64,000 bases of DNA from Aquilaria yunnanensis (Eukaryota; Streptophyta; Magnoliopsida; Malvales; Thymelaeaceae): contig CM077600.1 of NCBI GenBank assembly GCA_039654915.1, forward strand, positions 29,819,992-29,883,991. The letters run 5' to 3'. The translations under genes were made by a program, and so were the position numbers. The notes beneath the pieces were generated by a model. The model was not told where the DNA came from, ran no database searches, and worked only from the letters and a program-made list of their open reading frames with translations. Positions 52,283 through 64,000 of the stretch are shown here, one piece after another; position 1 is the first letter of the stretch, and each line of letters opens with the position of its first letter.

Positions 52283-54264
52283 TCAAGGTGTCTTCAACAT
52301 CGGCAAACTCTGTTTGTCAACAAATCCAGACGCGTAAGGCACTCTACTCACTTGCCGCACCCACCCGTCCGCGCCGATGAACTTCCCCGGAGTGTACGCC
52401 TCCAACTCCACCGCCGTCAAGTTCTTAATCCCCCGCCACTTCACCCGCCCCGCCGTATTCGCACCCGGCCCCTTGTTGTCGTACTCCGCGTACATACACG
52501 TGTCCTTCCCCCAGTCCTTGTCCCACGGCGCCCACCCCTCAGGGTTGATTACATCGCTGATGAACGACTCCATGATGACCGTGGTTGAGTAGTTACCCCA
52601 GGGGCGCCCGAGGTACGCCGGGAACTTTGCCTTGTCGTACTCGGGCGGGGCGGTGAAGGTCGAATTGTGGATGACGATGCCGGCGACCTCCCGGGCGTCG
52701 AACTTGCCGTTGGCAGTCACGGCGACCTGCTGGCCAGGCAGGGGGATGCGAGAGACGAAGGTGCAGTTCTGGAAGACGACTGCGGCGTTGCCAAAGACGT
52801 AGTCAATGGTGCCGGAGATGGTGCAGTCGCGGAAGAACTGGCGCTTGCTGTGGACGTAGAGGGTGTCTTGGTAGCCGTCGATGATGCAGTTGTAGAAGAC
52901 GGCGAAGTCGGACATGGACAGCAGCGCCACCGCCTGAAATCCCAGGGGTCCGGCGCTGTTCTCGAACCCTATGTTCCTCGCGAAGAAGAAGTCGGCGTAT
53001 ACCGCTGCACGCCGGCCACACCACAAAGACGTACGGTGTCATGTCATCAAGGTTTTGTCGAGTAGTCTTAATTGGCATTAATTATCTGATGGGAATCACT
53101 AGTTAAGTTTTCTTTATGGTAAAACTTACAGACGGTGGCGGTGTTGAAGGTGGTGAGGTTCTTAGCGAAGCTCAAGTCCATAACAACCCGTGTCTTGGTT
53201 GGGCCGTCTCCGATCCAAGCCATGTCTGTCATATGATAATCCACGATAACCTTCTCTCTGTAGATCCCCTCCTTTATATAGATCACCCATCGCCTCCTCC
53301 CTCCGTTCTTCGGAATCGTCGCGATCGCCTCATTAATCGTCTTGAACTGCCCACTTCCGTCCTGCGCCACCACTATGTCGGGCTTCAGCCACTTCCGCTC
53401 CTTCAGCAGCCTCCTCACAGGAAACCCTGACGTCTCGAACCACGGCTCCCCGTGCCCTAGTATGGGAAGCGATTTCCCGTCGCTCAGCAGCAGCCGCCGC
53501 CGGTCCACCATCTCGAACCATAATATGCCGTGCCCCAGAACGGGCGCTGCCGTTTCCTCGTCCTTCCCGTCCGCGTTGAGCAGACGTCGTTTCTGGGCGC
53601 CGTTAAGTTCCAGCTGCTGGAACACGCGCGACATCTCGTCGATGATGGCCAGCCCGTTCCGGCTCATCTGAATCGCCAGGTTCAGCGCTTTCTTCATTTT
53701 GTCTCCCGCTTCCGTTGTCGTGTTTTGGAAGCCGTCGAGGCACGTCATTTCGTTGGTGATGGTGGCGCTGAGCCAGACCTTCAAGTCCATGGCCATTTTC
53801 TCGATCTGGGACAGGTCGAATTTATCGATCTTGTTTAACGATTTCTGGAGCTCCCAGATGGAGAAGTTGACCAGTTTCTTGCAGTTCTCCAAGGCTCCGA
53901 CGGTTCTCGGGTCGCGCTCGAGCTCTTCGATCACCACAGACTTGTTGGCAGCGTCCTTCAAGAATTTCATGGCTACGTCGAAAGCGATCTGGGTGAGCTC
54001 TTTTGGGTCTGTTGTTCTGTTTCCGACTTCTTTCTTGAGTTGTTCCTCGCAGGTTTGCTTGAAATCCGTAGGCTGGCAGAAGGAGTGGACGGCCTTGGTG
54101 GTGGTGGTGAGCTGGTCCTTGGTGCCGGTGCTGCCGTTGCCTTGCTCATCTTCGTTGACGCCGATGGTGACGGCGACTACCATTGCTACCAGGAGGGTGG
54201 AGCAGAGAGCCACCGTGAGGGTCCGTTTCTTCCTCATGTCTGCATCATTGTTCCCCTGAGCCAT
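52283..54264 (-). CDS. Pectin methylesterase with PMEI pro-region (type I PME)
   Basis: Two exons, 54264-53130 and 53004-52283, with a 125-bp GT-AG intron; 618 aa. It removes methyl groups from homogalacturonan in the cell wall. A hydrophobic anchor (about 15-36) directs it to the secretory path. A PMEI-like pro-domain follows (about 57-220; Cys 63, 72, 128, 175), then a linker with three RRLL processing motifs (226-229, 256-259, 284-287), where subtilases normally cut. The catalytic pectinesterase domain starts near 294. It keeps GIYREKV, Gln402 (QAVAL), Gln424-Asp425 (GYQDTLY), Asp446 (DYVFG) and Arg512/Trp514 (LGRPW), so it should be active. The linker contains a tandem GHGxxWFE module. 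It lies 10 kb from PMEI copy B. The start is the first ATG and gives a normal N-terminus. Confidence 0.95.
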
Positions 54265-54956
54265 GATTTTGTGGCTCTCTTAATAATTGTCACAATAAGC
54301 AACTCCTTAACGATGATTAATTGAGACTAATACTGCAGATAGAGGTGATTCTTGTTTTTGTTCCTGTTTCTTTTGTTCCCTGTTGTTTTTGTTGGTTATT
54401 TTTGTTTTTTTAATTTGTGGGTTGGGGGAAAATTCAAAGAGATGCTTAAATTATTCTAATTGGAGGGTTATTCTACGAAGAAGAGGGTCTACTAATTATT
54501 AGAGGCCATGTCCAGCCCTCCCAGGGATGCGCTGTGAGTTGATTAATATAAGGATTGGATGGTTAATTTTAGTTTGGGGAGCAGAGATTAGTTAATTTTG
54601 AAGGGAGCATGCACAACCATTAATTAACTTCATTTCGTTGGTTATCCTTCCAAAGGTCCATTTTTAGACCATTTACTCTCTTCATTGGTCCCATGCTTGT
54701 TTGCCGGATCTATAAACATCCCATAGAGAATTTCAAATTTATCCCGGTTAATTTATTCCATTTTCCTCTAGGGAATATTAAATTTCTTCCTCCTCTTTTC
54801 TACAGGAAAATCACGTAGATGATCCCTAAATTTTTAATTGTCATTTTGTTTTAGCTCATGATGTCACACCCAAAATAATTAAAATAATTTTGTGGGGTTT
54901 CTTTATGTTATTCATTTTGCTGAAGTACTTACTATGTACCTTTAGCATTTCTATTA
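54265..54956. other. 5' flank of the PME gene
   Basis: Presumed promoter of the minus-strand PME gene. I do not see a convincing TATA box at the expected distance, and name no regulatory site. A Stowaway-like element begins about 690 bp upstream of the start codon. Confidence 0.4.
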
Positions 54957-55267
54957 CTCTCTCTGTCTCATAAAATCTGTCCTCTTTGATAATGCACGTA
55001 AATTAAGATTTTTCTACTTTTTACTTCTTTCTTTTAATATAAAACTATTAGTTTATTTATTTTTATCTAAAGTATATGTACTTATCTATTTTTTAATGGG
55101 CCCTACGTACTTTCATTCTTTAACTTTTTCAACTTTCACTCCTTTCAATAAATGAAATATATATAAAATAATAAAAAAGTTACTTTATTTGGAAAGATAG
55201 AAAGGGGACAACTATTTTGAAACTGCCAAAAAAGGAATAGAGGCCAACTATTGTGAAACGGAGGGAG
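54957..55267. mobile_element. Stowaway-like MITE upstream of PME
   Basis: The left end TA|CTCTCTCTGTCTCATAAAA and the right end TTGTGAAACGGAGGGAG|TA are imperfect inverted Stowaway ends with TA flanks. Length 311 bp. Confidence 0.7.
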
Positions 55268-58200
55268 TATAAAGTTATAAATAGACAAGCTTAAATTTTT
55301 TGCTACTCATATTTTTTTTTAACACTAGGAGTTAAGGGTTTTCAAAAAAAGGAAATGAGTGATGTCTCAAATTCGGGTTGGAGATAGAGCTGGCCAAAAT
55401 TCTTACCACTCTAAATTTTTAGTGAAGGAAGAACCCTCCAATAGAATCTACCTACCTTTCTGTCGGCAACATTTGAGTCGGTTGGGTGGACAAATAGAAG
55501 GGAGGGACAACGGATTGATTAGTGAGTAAATTAGAAAGTTACTCGTTATCTTATGGTTTCACCCAGGAACAAAGCAAGAACACAACGAAAACTATAATTC
55601 ATTTTCTTTTCATTGTTGTTCGGGTCTATAGTGCACGTATAGAAATGGGCATAAAGCCATACTCTAGTGGAGCTCTAGTTGGACCTACTCCAATGGCCCG
55701 ATTTGTCTATGTCACTAATGTGATTATGACATGTTTTTCATGTGAACATGCTTCTGTGTGCAGAGAAACATGCATGAGCAATGTTTTAGTACAGGCCGAA
55801 TTGAGTTGATGATCAATCAAGACAGTATACTAGGTCTTTTAGATTTGCTTTGTAGTGTGTTTTGATTTTGCGGATCGGGTAAGTGCCTTCCGGCTACCAT
55901 TTAATGTGGAGTATAAATTATGCTATTTATGTACAATATTATTTTATTTGAGTTTTTATTATTTCAAAATAAATTATTCTTTTGTTAACTATATTTTAGT
56001 AATAAAATCAGGATGAAGTACGTAAAAAAGTTTTGGAATCTGATTATTTTGGAAATGATCTTGTTTTTTTATGATACTATATATTTTGGGAGTTAAACAT
56101 TGAATTTTTTTTTATAATTATTTGCAAGCTCATTTTTGTGAGCTTTAAGAAATCTCTGCTCTTAATCATATTTTGTGAACTCGGTGTGGATTTTATGACT
56201 TCTTTGTGCTTTGTATATACAACTACGTAAGTAGACTTTACCAATATTGTTTTAATGGTAATATATGTTGTGCTTTGGTATCCAGTGATCACAAGATTCT
56301 ATGTGACGCTTTGCTTTGATTTGTCATGTTGATCCATATTTATGTTCTAAGGCCGCTTTGTTTAGCATTTTTTTTTATTTTTGCTTTTTGTTGATTGTGA
56401 GCTCATTTAAGATAAATAAATTTGATTATATTTTTTTACTTCATCATGCGTACTTTTAGTATGTTATTTCGGTTGCTTTACTCTAGCCTATTTTTATGTT
56501 CAGTTATGCAGTATAATTCTTTAATTATGCTTATATGTTTTAACATCTGTTTGATCCGGCTAGCTAGTAAGAAGGTAGGAACTAACTGAGCAGTAGCTGT
56601 ATTCACTCCTTTTAACATTTCAAATATTTCATATTCATAATTAGAGCTTGGAGATAAGGAGTTTGAGAGGAGCTAGCTATACTTAGAAGTGTCTCCATCT
56701 CAAGTGACTTCAGACTTGGTTTCTATACAAGATTTTAGACTTTGAAACTATTTCAGCTTATTCGACTTGTTTTCTTTCTTCTTTTTTTTTTTTCAATTTA
56801 CTTGTACCTTGTACGCCATTAGGGTATACAGCATTGGTACATGTGCATCATGTTCTAGCTGTGACACCTAATATATTGAGTGTTTTGTTTTGATCCTAAA
56901 TTTATTAAATAATTTCATACACACGCACACACACACACACACTAGTAACTGCAGATATGCGTTGCACGTAAATTAAACACTAAGTTATTTTTCACTCAAA
57001 TAACTATAATTTTAATTATTTTATCCAAAATAAATAATAACAATAATGATTTTACTTTTTTTTGTTTAGATATATTTTTTAATTAATTTTTCTATCTCTT
57101 ACGTAGTAGTTTTTTTATTATAATATTTCATCATAATTATTCTCATTTGCATCATTCATTATAATAGATTACTCATTGTATTAGATTTCTGTTTAATATA
57201 AACAACAAAAACAACATCAACATCAACAACAACAACAACAACAACAATAATATAATACAGAATATGCTATAATTAGTAATATTCGTTATAAAAAATTGAT
57301 AAAAGTTTTTTTTTATTTGTGATGGTAGAGTACTTATAAAATTACTTCTTGGTATTTTTAAAATCTAATCAAAGATGTCAAAATTTCTCTTATCAGTGTA
57401 AAATTTAAAAATGGTATTCAATCTATTAAGAAAATATCTTAATAGTATTATGTATTTATAAATTTTATTAAAAGTTAAGTTAGTAAATTTTATCTTAAGT
57501 TCTATGCTTTAGATTCAAAAAGCTAATTATTAAAATGGAGATCTATATTTATTACTTGGCTCAAACAATTAAATAGATTTACCATTGATGTATTATCATA
57601 ACTTTGACTTTTTAAAGAGACATAAGCTAAACTTTTAATAATTTTTTATGTTATATTCAAAACTGAAAAGGACATAACATTGGCAGGGCATTCAATAAAT
57701 AAAAAACTCAAGTAAAAAAAATTTTATTTTAAGAAGTGTGTCACAAATATGGACCACGATACCAAAGTATAAACTTAGTAAGTAAACACTAAGTTTTTTC
57801 AAAGACATGTAACTATAAGTAACTATACATTACTAAAAAAAGTTAATTACTCTACTCTTAATTTTTTATCAGAATACACTCACCCCCAAGGTTTCAAAAT
57901 CTACATGCACTCATCTCCAAAGGTTTCAAAATCTACATTGACCCTATTTTTTATGGCCGATATTTAATATGATTGTTCCAAAGATTGAGGTAAAATCCTG
58001 TGTAGCTTTTTATATTTTGGATAATTAATGCTTACCATTGATTTCAAAATTATACTCACATCACTGAAGTTTGAAAACGTAGGCATACCCATTGTTCTTA
58101 TAATATAATTAGTCAATCATAGGAAAATAAACTCATTAAAGTAGAATAGAATATTAGTACTTAAAAGGAAGATTAATAACTTATAATTTAAGGTTTAGTC

Positions 58201-59704
58201 ATTTTATATATCATTGCACTTTTTATTACATATAAATATATATGGAAATTAAGTTGCATTTTTAAGCTCTGATAAATACATTCCAAGTCTAAAGAGTAAA
58301 TAAATTGATAAACACTATGTTTTTAGGCATGTTTAAGGTTATATAAATCAAACACATGTGTGTTACAAAATTTTAAATTTGAGTATCATTAAAATGGGAA
58401 ATAAAATAAAACTTAAGGATAAAAGGTCATCCAACATTTTTGACATATTCATACTTTTTATCATTGATTCAAATAGATACAATTATGAGGTTTTTGAAAC
58501 TTTTAAACACCACATAAGTTAAGGGTATAAAAATCGATAAAAATTTTGCCACTTTCATACTTTCTACAATACTAATAATAGAACACTAAGTTGCATGAAA
58601 GTATAATTTTTATAATGAAATTAAAAAAATCTATCATTAAAAGAGGGAAATAAAATAAAACTTAGGGATAAAAAAGTCCAATATTTGACATATTCATACA
58701 TTTTATGAGTTTTATCATATTTAAATATTCAAATGGACATAATTAAGAGGTTTTTGAAACTTTTAAGTTCCAATTAAAATACTTCATTCAAGTTTAAGAG
58801 TACAAAAAATTGATAAAATTTTATGTTTAAGGTCATGCCTAAAAATATATATATAATTTAATTAAGAACATATTTGTTACAAAAGTTTAACTTATTATGG
58901 CTATTTATGATTTTTTTGCCATCAAAATTTATAATTAATTTATAAATTTAAGTAATTGTATTAAAGCTAAGAAAAGACAAACACGTTCCTTTTTTTTTTT
59001 GTTTTTTAAAAATTGCACATATGAGAGTTCTATTTTTTCTCCCTTTCCCTTTTAGATTCTTAGTGCTAATTATGCATCTAACAAATATACAACACCAAAT
59101 TAATTTGAGTCTCATTAAAGAAAATAAAACACCCATTGGTTAAAAGTATAAAAGTCAATAAAAATTTTGTCACTTTCATAATTTTTCCAATATTGCTAAT
59201 AGGAAATTACATTGCATGAAAGTATAATCTTTATAATAAAATTAAAATCATTATAACTACTAAACAATTAATGTGCATGTAAAATAAAAACCTTACATCT
59301 TTACTCTCTTTGTGGGAAAATTAGTAGTTTGACACAATAAAAACTTTATATTCTCTCAATATATGTCATAAGAATTTATTTATTCTTTTCTAGGTAAATA
59401 GTTGTGTTAGGGTGAAAAATATTTACAATTAAGCAAAAAAAAGCCTTAACTATACTCTCAATGTATGTTAAATGATTCTTGGCATATAAAACTAACTTGT
59501 AAGAAGAGAACCAAAGTATAGAACATCAACCCAAAAAATCTTGAACCTAACCATTAAGATAAAGATCTATTTTATTTATCATTAATTCAAATTAATCAAA
59601 ATATGTTTTTGTGGCTTTTTTTTTGTTTGAAATTGATATTATTTTTAATTGTTTTTTAGGTTGAATAATTAAAAAATTCATACCAATCATTATAAAATTT
59701 TTAT

Positions 59705-59744
<40 letters not shown>

Positions 59745-60146
59745 TTCAAATGATATTAGTTTTAGATGAAAAATCTTGTAAAAATAAAAATAAATTATTT
59801 TGGATAATCAATTTTAAACAATGGTCTATATTTTTTTGTTACCAAATGTATGATTGAATCCTCAAATCTTCACATTAGAGCATTCATAAATTTCTATAAC
59901 TCTCTAATAAGTAAGCCAAGTCAATTATATGGGTCTGATTCCACTTGACAAAATGAGGCAACAATTGGTATAGGTGAAAAGGGTTTAAATTCCTATAAGG
60001 CCTCATAGTGTAAAAAGACTCTTATTAAAAATTTTATTTTTCCCTTTGTAAATAGAATTAGAAATTTAATATATTTTTATTATTTTTTTAATGTATAAAT
60101 AATTATCGATGAAAGGTTGTAAATTTTAAGTATTAGTATTATTATA
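55268..60146. other. AT-rich intergenic DNA with degenerate repeats
   Basis: No supported gene. There is a CA run near 56923-56942, AAC repeats at about 57216-57248 and a TA run at about 59716-59741. From about 57.8 kb onward, phrases recur: GGGAAATAAAATAAAACTTA at about 58398 and 58643, and TTGCATGAAAGTATAAT at about 58592 and 59212. The area is therefore built from decayed copies of one repeat family. The 95-codon frame at 55522 is not protein-like. Confidence 0.55.
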
Positions 60147-60370
60147 CTCTCTCTATCACAAGTTTTTTGTAACATTTCAGGTTTTTTACTTAAATTTATT
60201 TATTTTGATATTTTCTAAAAAAAATTTACAAAATTACATTTAGAAACTATAAAAATTTTAATTTTTAAATAAATTTTTTTATTTTTTTAAAAAAATATTA
60301 ATATAAACAAATTTAAGCCAAACTTAAGTCAAAACACTAAAATGGTGCAAAGAACTTGAGATGAAGATGG
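60147..60370. mobile_element. Degenerate Stowaway-like MITE
   Basis: TA|CTCTCTCTATCACAAG at the left and an imperfect inverted CTTGAGATGAAGATGG|TA at the right. The interior has the same TTTAAGCCAAACTTAAGTC-type sequence as other decayed copies. Confidence 0.5.
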
Positions 60371-62760
60371 TAGCTAAGGATTTTTCCAAAAAATTAAAGC
60401 CTAAAAACAATACATGCATAATGCTACTTTGATACAACTCATAAGATTTGATTGGATCTAAAAAAATAATAAAAATAAAAATACATTAATATTATTTAGT
60501 ATAGAGAAAGAGTTAGTTGCTAAGAATAAAAAATTATGTTCCAATATCCAAAATGATGACCATATGGCAAAAAATAATTATTATAATTTTTTCAATATTT
60601 TAAAATACTGGAAAAATGTAAAAAATAAAAAAGAAAGTTGCTACTAAAATTTCCTCTTTATTATGACATAAGCAACCAATTCTAGGAGTTAAGAATTTTG
60701 TTTTTCTAGAATTTTTCACAATGACCTTTACTACAATAATAATTCTTTTATTTTTTTTCATAGTATGTGCTTGAGTCATATGTGAATTATATGATTGCTC
60801 TAATATGGACCAAATACCTAGAAAGTATATATTCATCCAAGTAGAGAAAAGAAAACTTAACTGACAAAAATTTTATATTTAAAGATATTTTTTATAGTAT
60901 AATAAATTTAGGCCATATTTGTTAAAATCAACTAAGTTTAGTAGTCAAAGTAAGTTTAGTTGTCATAATAGTAAATTTTGCAAAAACCAAAGGCTAAACG
61001 CATCCCACTTTGCAATTTTTTCCTCTCTTATTATATTTTTAGTATTTTAATACTACTAAATAGCTAATTAAATAGGCAACTGTATATTTAGATCTCTATA
61101 AGTGAATTTTTTTCTTTCCCTTTTTTTAGAGCCCTAATACTAACACAACTCTAATTTAATAGACAATATAATTTTTTTATCATTAAAAAAGTAAAAGAAC
61201 TGATAATTTTAGGATAAAGGAAAAACTATATGTGAACTATTATAAAGTATTCACTTATATAATTTTTTAATTTATACTTTTTATACCTAAAATTATTTTT
61301 TAATATGCAACACTTATAAATTCTCATATGAAACTATAACATGAGTTTTACTACACAATAAGCTTTCACAGTATACACTCATTCAAGTTGCAAAATAAAA
61401 ATAAAACTTAATTGACAAAAAAATTATATTCAAAGGTTCCTTTTACAGCAAATTAGCAAAACAAACTTTAGTTTGAGTTTACCATATATTTAATTTTTTA
61501 TTCAAATAAAAAAAGTTAGTTATGAAGGTTTTTAAAATGTTAAGTTGAAATTTTAAGTATTATAAAATATTTAACTGTGCAATCTTTAGCATGGTTTTTA
61601 CATTTAAGTCTTTTATTCAGATAAAAGATTTGGCTATGAAAATTTTTGAAATGATAAGTTGAAATTTTAAGAATTATAAAATATTTATTTGAGGTATTAT
61701 TTGATAGTAATATAGAACAAAGGGTGACATGTTTGAAGCAATGAAATTTTAATGGCAATTTAAGAGTTTTAGGTAAGATTAACACAAAAAATAATTGTAT
61801 ATAATATGTAATTCTGTAATATAGAATTAAGGACGGGCAAGTTTGTAGCAAAAAATAAAATTTAGTAGTAACTTAAAGATTTCTTTTAGTGTTCTAGTAC
61901 TAATACAACTTAACTTAAATAGATAATAACAAAATTGGATTTCACTAACAAAACAACTCATAATAGAAGAACAAAAAAGTCATTTAATATTTGTGCACAT
62001 TTATACTTTTTATAACACACACACACATATAGGGTTTAGGGTTTAGGGTTTAAATGAAGGGTAATTTAGAATTTTCTCTATGAAATCTCTTAGGATGTAA
62101 AATGCGCATTTGACATGCTCATTGTACACATATAGTTCTATGTTTGTCTCCGTAGTAGAAAATACGAGATTTATTTTGGCTCAAAAACTCTTAGCTTAAA
62201 ACATTTTGACCCCAAATTAATAATTGGCTCTGGCTATTCAATGAATAGTAACAAACGTTCATATTTAAAAATACAGTATAGCTAGGAATTTAGCTCACTG
62301 GCAATAAAACAGTATTATATTTGCACACATGTTTGATAACACATTATTAACTTATACGCATCACAGAACCTAATTGTTCGTATGTATGGCACCAAAGAAT
62401 TAATTTATGTGCGTGTTCCCAATTGTACATGCCTATAATCATTGGCACCACGAAAAATGTAAAAATTTTCCACCACCAAGGAATTAATTTATATGTGTGT
62501 TCCCAATTTTCCCGATAGCTGTTGGCCATAAATTTTCGATGATTAGTTACCGGGAAATTGTCCTGCAACATTTCTAGCAGCAATCTATTTGAAAGTTTTT
62601 CAAAAAACATTTTTCTATTCAAAATTGACAGCTAAAATGATATTTTTTTAAAATTCAATATTTTTTATTGTCACTTTCTGACAACTATCTGTTAAAAATT
62701 GAAAAAAATTTTTATGAGTTTTTACCCTAAAAATTTCAATTTTTTATTTTAATTTTTTTG
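60371..62760. other. AT-rich repeats, no gene seen
   Basis: Contains a direct repeat of about 105 bp (TTAAGTTGAAATTTTAAG type) near 61540 and 61650. A second direct repeat of about 36 bp (AATTAATTTATRTGYGTGTTC) lies near 62397 and 62481. Also present are a short interstitial TTTAGGG tract and many stops in all frames. Confidence 0.5.
62031..62052 (+). repeat. Interstitial telomere-like repeat (TTTAGGG x3)
   Basis: Three head-to-tail GGGTTTA units directly after a CA run. It is the plant (Arabidopsis-type) telomere motif, too short to be a telomere. Confidence 0.8.
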
Positions 62761-62879
62761 ACAACTAAGTTTTTATGACTAGCCATCGGAAACTAAGAGA
62801 TTTTCCCAGCTCTTCCACTATTAAAAAACATCCATCTTCTATCAAAATCTCGTTGTTTTTCCCACTCATCTTCCTTCTC

Positions 62880-63185
62880 TCTTCATGTCTCTCCAAAACT
62901 TAAATTTTCTTCTTCTCCTCCTCCTTATTCTTTGTCTTCTTCTTTCTCCCTTCACCTCTTTATTATTATCACCTTCTTCTTATTTCCTTATTCATCTCTT
63001 CCTTATTATTACTTTGTTTCCTTTTCTTCTTCTTCTTCCTGCCCCATCTTTCTCACCATCTTCTACTTCCAGTTTTTGTTTTCCTTCTTCTTCCTTCCTT
63101 ATTTTTCTCACCATATTGTTCTTCATTTTCTTCTTCTTTCTATCTTATTATATTCCTCTCTTTTTTTTTCCCTCACCATTTTCAT
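62880..63185. repeat. Pyrimidine-rich (CTT/CCT) tract
   Basis: About 300 bp of almost pure C/T on the plus strand. It gives spurious Leu/Ser/Phe-rich frames. Confidence 0.75.
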
Positions 63186-63336
63186 GCACAACTGGCCATA
63201 AAAAAATGAAATCCCCCCACCCCTTAAAAATCTTTTTTGATGCTACCCATTAGAAAACTAGACGAATGGTTGCATCAAAAAATCCAACGGTCTCCATCCA
63301 TCGGAAATTTTGATTCTTGGAGCTGTCAGAACCACT

Positions 63337-63540
63337 CACTACTAAAAACATGCATTTTCCAGCGGCCAAAATTTCCAACGTGAAGAGCCATTGGAAAAAG
63401 TAGAGACAATTTTCCAACAGCCTTTGCATTGAAAATTTTGAAAACCTTAGTTTCCAACACATTTAGCTGTTGAAAATTTCCAACTTGATGATCCATTGGA
63501 ATGTTCCCAAGGCAAAGGCTGTTGGAAAATGGTGCTATCC
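63337..63540. mobile_element. Possible CACTA transposon end
   Basis: CACTACTAAAAAC (63337-63349) matches the start of many plant CACTA elements (CACTACTAGAAAA). It is followed by repeated direct and inverted variants of CCATTGGAAA and GTTGGAAAAT, like CACTA subterminal repeats. Similar phrases occur back to about 62770. The other end was not found. Confidence 0.45.
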
Positions 63541-63597
63541 CTACAATAAATTTTAAAATTTTAGAAAGTAAAGCAATATTTTAAAACATTTGTTACA

Positions 63598-63637
<40 letters not shown>

Positions 63638-63895
63638 TATGAGGTATATATATATATATATATTATATGTATCATAAATCATATATAATAATGTATATCA
63701 TATATACAAATGTAATTTTAGAAAGTAAAGTAATATTTTTAAAACATTTTTTTACAAGAAAAGTAATATTGTAAAAAATACTTAAACAAGAAATACTATA
63801 ATACTATTGGATTTGGGCCAGCCTCCTTGTTCTATTTAGGCTCAATACCAACTAACCCTATATGAATAATAATAATAATAATAATAATAATATAT
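63598..63895. repeat. (AAT)n and (TA)n microsatellites
   Basis: AAT runs at about 63598-63637 and about 63866-63890, each followed by a TA-rich run. A repeated GAAAGTAAAGYAATATTTT phrase near 63562 and 63721 suggests a local duplication. Confidence 0.85.
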
Positions 63896-64000
63896 TATAT
63901 ATATCAGGTATATATATACATAAAGCCCTAATCTCTCAACCCTCCCTCACTTTTCTCCCTTTCATCCCTCTCATTTCTTATCTTTCCACTGTCTTACCCT

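Noticed and set aside
52667..54324. Several long plus-strand frames (up to 186 codons)
   Set aside because: Antisense shadows of the intact, domain-complete PME gene on the minus strand.
55522..55809. 95-codon frame right of the PME gene
   Set aside because: No similarity I recognise, no start or splice context, and not protein-like in composition.
62031..62052. Chromosome end
   Set aside because: Only three telomere-type units with ordinary sequence continuing on both sides.
62885..63253. 122-codon Leu/Ser/Phe-rich frame resembling a membrane protein
   Set aside because: Translation of a C/T-rich simple repeat; the apparent hydrophobicity is a composition effect.
1..64000. CRISPR arrays, bacterial operons, replication origins
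   Set aside because: No regularly spaced repeats of that kind; introns and plant transposons show this is plant nuclear DNA.

Overview
This window is nuclear DNA from a flowering plant, most likely a eudicot. It is AT-rich, its genes have several GT-AG introns, and it carries plant MITEs, hAT-type elements, a Copia fragment and a short TTTAGGG (plant telomere-type) tract. I cannot name the species from sequence alone.

The main feature is a large tandem segmental duplication. Copy A (1-22582, possibly starting before the window) matches copy B (34101-51561). A third partial copy, C (27656-30176), lies between them. Each full copy holds a pectin methylesterase/invertase inhibitor gene (PMEI, 10028-10543 and 43922-44437), a glycine-rich-domain protein (GRDP, DUF1399) gene to its right, and a 2.1-kb hAT-like element with 8-bp target duplications that was present before the duplication. 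Copy B has since lost about 5 kb in three deletions, including GRDP exon 1. GRDP copy A has all eight exons but carries a frameshift and a 21-nt deletion. Copy B has two different frameshifts, so neither copy reads through intact.

The spacer between A and B (22583-34100) holds a 5'-truncated PP2-B-type phloem lectin gene next to a MITE, several further MITEs, a 33-bp-stem microRNA-like foldback (27190-27277), partial copy C, a decayed Copia gag-protease fragment (about 30177-30835), and a minus-strand plastid-type TPR gene whose last exon(s) appear to be missing.

Right of copy B is an apparently intact two-exon pectin methylesterase with a PMEI pro-region (minus strand, 52283-54264). The remainder (about 55.3-64 kb) is very AT-rich repeat DNA without a gene I can support. 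Two PMEI genes and one PME therefore lie within about 44 kb. They may act on the same substrate, cell-wall homogalacturonan, but their proximity may also be chance.
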